Positions 62,218 to 64,000 of a stretch of 64,000 nt of DNA are shown piece after piece. The DNA is taken from NCBI GenBank assembly GCA_039817415.1, contig JBCBVV010000006.1:137996-201995 (forward strand). The letters run 5' to 3'. The translations under genes were made by a program, and so were the position numbers. Position 1 is the stretch's first letter. The number at the start of each line of letters is the position of its first letter. The notes under the pieces were generated by a model. It saw only the letters and a program-made list of their open reading frames with translations. It ran no database searches and had not been told where the DNA came from. This DNA comes from JALEFZ01 sp039817415. GTDB taxonomy: Bacteria; Bacteroidota; Bacteroidia; J057.

Positions 62218-62932
62218 AACTGAGGGTATTATTCTTAGGACCCTGAAACATCAGGAATCCAATTTGATCACAACCATATTCACGCGGGAATACGGAAGAT
62301 TAAGCTTTATCCTAAAGGGATTTAGAACCAGCAGGGGGAGGCAAAAATTCAGCTATTTCCAACCGCTATCCATTGTAGAAGTTGTCTATCAGGAGCGTCC
62401 AAATAGGGACTTGCACAGCATTAGAGAGAGTAAGCTCGGCCATTTGTTAAAAACCGTACAGACTGAACCTGTTAAGCTATCGCTTGGGCTGGCCATGATG
62501 GAGATTTTCTATGATACGGTAAAAGAGCCTGGTCCAGATCCGTCTCAGTATGAATTTTTAAGAAATGTAATTTTACAGTTGGACGAAGCCGAAAGCAGGC
62601 TGATCCACCTCTTTATATATTTTCTGGTTCATCATACTCGATTCATGGGCTTTTTTCCCTCGGATCAGTCAGAGGAAGCAACAGCCGTATCTTTTGATCC
62701 TGCTAGTGGAATCTTAGATAAAGGCCAAGGAGACAGAATTGCCTTCCTTTTGAGGCAATTTTTATATGCAGAAGGAAGTCTTTTACCTGACGCACAGTCT
62801 GCTCAGCAAATTCTATTTTCATCTGAAGAGAAAAGAGAATTGATCAAAACGATGTTTACCTATTATCAGTATCACATTCACGGATTTCAATACCCACAGA
62901 CCATGAAGGTCTTTGCAGAAATCTTTGGATAA
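62207..62932 (+). CDS. recO: DNA repair protein RecO, GTG start
   Basis: 241 residues from the GTG at 62207; the upstream ATG (62111) would lie deep inside the preceding gene. RecO opening VIHKTEGIILRTLKHQESNLITTIFTREYGRLSFILKGFR (OB-fold, about 1-75), then helical part (about 80-241, LSLGLAMMEIFYDTVKEPGPD, LIHLFIYFLVHHTRFMGFFP). The zinc-finger cysteines of some RecO proteins are absent. Helps RecR load RecA on single-stranded DNA. Confidence 0.9.
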   Translation: MIHKTEGIILRTLKHQESNLITTIFTREYGRLSFILKGFRTSRGRQKFSYFQPLSIVEVVYQERPNRDLHSIRESKLGHLLKTVQTEPVKLSLGLAMMEIFYDTVKEPGPDPSQYEFLRNVILQLDEAESRLIHLFIYFLVHHTRFMGFFPSDQSEEATAVSFDPASGILDKGQGDRIAFLLRQFLYAEGSLLPDAQSAQQILFSSEEKRELIKTMFTYYQYHIHGFQYPQTMKVFAEIFG

Positions 62933-63103
62933 GACCCAATAAGGGTAAACGACTAGCAGGGTGTATGTAAAAAGAAGGCTGCGTTTTGGCAAAAACTAAC
63001 GTCAATTAAACAGATAGGTAATTTGTAGGTCTAGAAGTAAGGAGTAAAAAAAACTCCATTCTGAATTTGAAAGAAAGTTGGTACCTTATTAAAAAGAATA
63101 TTC

Positions 63104-64000
63104 ATGGCAATTAGAATTGCATCCATTATAGCTGGTATTATTCTGTTGTGGATCACAGCCTGTAACCAAGAGCCTGTGGAAGTACTTTCCATTCCAGATA
63201 ATATTGCCCCCTATGTTGATCTGTTCGAAGAAGAAGCCGCTAAAAGGGGGCTTTCCCTTACGATCAATGAACTGATTGTGGAGTTTGGAACTGACTTGGA
63301 GAGTTCCAGCGGAGATGAAGCAGCTGGACAGTGTATCATTTCATCTAACAGGAATTCGATTCCTCGAATTGTACTGGATACGACTTCCTTTAACTGGACA
63401 AATAACCTTTCCCATAGAGAAATTCTTGTATTCCACGAATTGGGACACTGTGTTCTTGATCGTTTGGCGCACAGGGATGATCAACTCAACAACGGCAATT
63501 TCACGTCCATCATGCGATCAACCGGAGAGCAATTGTATGGGGCGGAATTAAACGGCTTTAAAAGAGACTATTACCTTGATGAACTCTTCCTACCTACCGT
63601 AGAACAACCTGAATGGGCTGTCAATCCTCCTGCATATGGAGATTTGACGGCAAGCAAATCAGCCATTTTAACCGAGGAATTCTCTGACACCCGAAATAAC
63701 TGGCCATTGCCCAATAATGCTTCTGCCAGTGGCTCCATTTCTGGAGGCATATTGACCTATCAATCCACCGATGAGAACCTGGGTAGAGCCACGGATATAA
63801 GAGTTCCACTTGATCAGAATACAGACTACGAAATAGAGACCTCCATTAGAATTGCTTCCGATAATGGGGCAGTTTACTTCCAATGGGGAGGAAGAGACAT
63901 TAACAATACCCTATTCCTTGGATTTGACAATGGCTTCTATGTAGCGGGTAAAACAGGCAGTGGTTTTTCTATCATTACTGAACTAGCCAATTTCAATCCC
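63104..64000 (+). CDS. HEXXH-motif lipoprotein, cut by the right edge
   Basis: Open frame from ATG 63104 to the window end, 299 codons, no stop. Lipobox TAC (ITAC, Cys about 20). Residues about 118-136 have LVFHELGHCVLDRLAH: HExxH with a further His eight residues on, the zinc site of many metallopeptidases. From about 195 onwards (FSDTRNNWPL, GILTYQSTDENLG, AVYFQWGGRDINNTLFLGFDNGFYVAG) it looks like a concanavalin-like jelly roll. Probably a surface metallopeptidase with a binding module. A shorter overlapping frame at 63276-63551 is a shadow of this gene. Confidence 0.7.
   Translation, partial: MAIRIASIIAGIILLWITACNQEPVEVLSIPDNIAPYVDLFEEEAAKRGLSLTINELIVEFGTDLESSSGDEAAGQCIISSNRNSIPRIVLDTTSFNWTNNLSHREILVFHELGHCVLDRLAHRDDQLNNGNFTSIMRSTGEQLYGAELNGFKRDYYLDELFLPTVEQPEWAVNPPAYGDLTASKSAILTEEFSDTRNNWPLPNNASASGSISGGILTYQSTDENLGRATDIRVPLDQNTDYEIETSIRIASDNGAVYFQWGGRDINNTLFLGFDNGFYVAGKTGSGFSIITELANFNP

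Noticed and set aside
63276..63551. 91-codon plus-strand frame
   Set aside because: Out-of-frame shadow of the edge lipoprotein gene at 63104, which carries the lipobox and HEXXH motif.
1..64000. tRNA or rRNA genes, CRISPR arrays, IS elements, prophage
   Set aside because: I looked for tRNA T-arm patterns, regularly spaced repeats and transposase motifs and found none.

Overview
The window is chromosomal DNA from a Bacteroidota bacterium. The evidence is a type IX secretion (T9SS) type A C-terminal sorting domain, CHU_C-like domains, the gliding protein GldG, DUF6089-type outer-membrane proteins, a bacillithiol-linked YtxJ, an IPExxxVDY protein beside pyruvate kinase, the order uppS-bamA-ompH-ompH, TAnnTTTG promoter elements, few Shine-Dalgarno sites and several TTG starts. 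The gene mix would suit a free-living Saprospiria- or Cytophagia-like aerobe, but the class cannot be fixed from sequence alone. I see no tRNA, rRNA, insertion sequence, prophage or CRISPR array.

Layout. 1-5.8 kb: 3' part of a TonB-dependent receptor, an SbtA-type bicarbonate transporter with a structured leader, a small exported protein, an exported dienelactone hydrolase and a DUF434 protein. 6-11 kb: DUF4349 lipoprotein, biotin carboxylase, and a glycosyltransferase-flippase pair. 11-14.5 kb: an Hpt protein divergent from a sigma-54 response regulator that lacks a DNA-binding domain, followed by a T9SS cargo protein. 14.5-22.7 kb: SF1 helicase, then the envelope cluster uppS-bamA-ompH-ompH and a beta-barrel protein. 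22.7-34.4 kb: flavin/iron-sulfur reductase, type II NADH dehydrogenase, DUF6089-like protein, S37-like peptidase, two tandem CoA-type NUDIX hydrolases, polysaccharide deacetylase, HMG-CoA lyase, a TPR protein, cyclophilin and gcvH. 34.5-47.6 kb: pgi, a giant TraB/GumN protein, a serine hydrolase, membrane and lipoproteins, rlmN, msrA, a THUMP-like methyltransferase, a 40-residue lipoprotein with ytxJ, and an OsmC protein. 47.6-54.2 kb: gldG, pyk and its IPExxxVDY partner, acpP-fabF-rnc and a 57-residue membrane protein. 54.3-64 kb: a diheme cytochrome and beta-helix pair, an amidohydrolase, an SGNH-like exported protein with DUF3109, a three-copy lipoprotein family (one copy decayed), an unknown gene coupled to recO, and a lipoprotein with an HEXXH motif cut by the right edge.

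Most genes are housekeeping or envelope functions. The least explained parts are: (i) the tandem lipoproteins at 59.8-61.5 kb, which pair a lipobox with a CHU_C-like domain and a conserved cysteine tail; (ii) a long imperfect inverted repeat just upstream of rnc; (iii) a three-hairpin leader ahead of sbtA; (iv) the sigma-54 activator without a DNA-binding domain next to an Hpt gene; (v) the 1043-residue TraB/GumN protein. Three real genes are short or run off the edge and are easy to miss: 46572-46694, 54023-54196 and 63104-64000.
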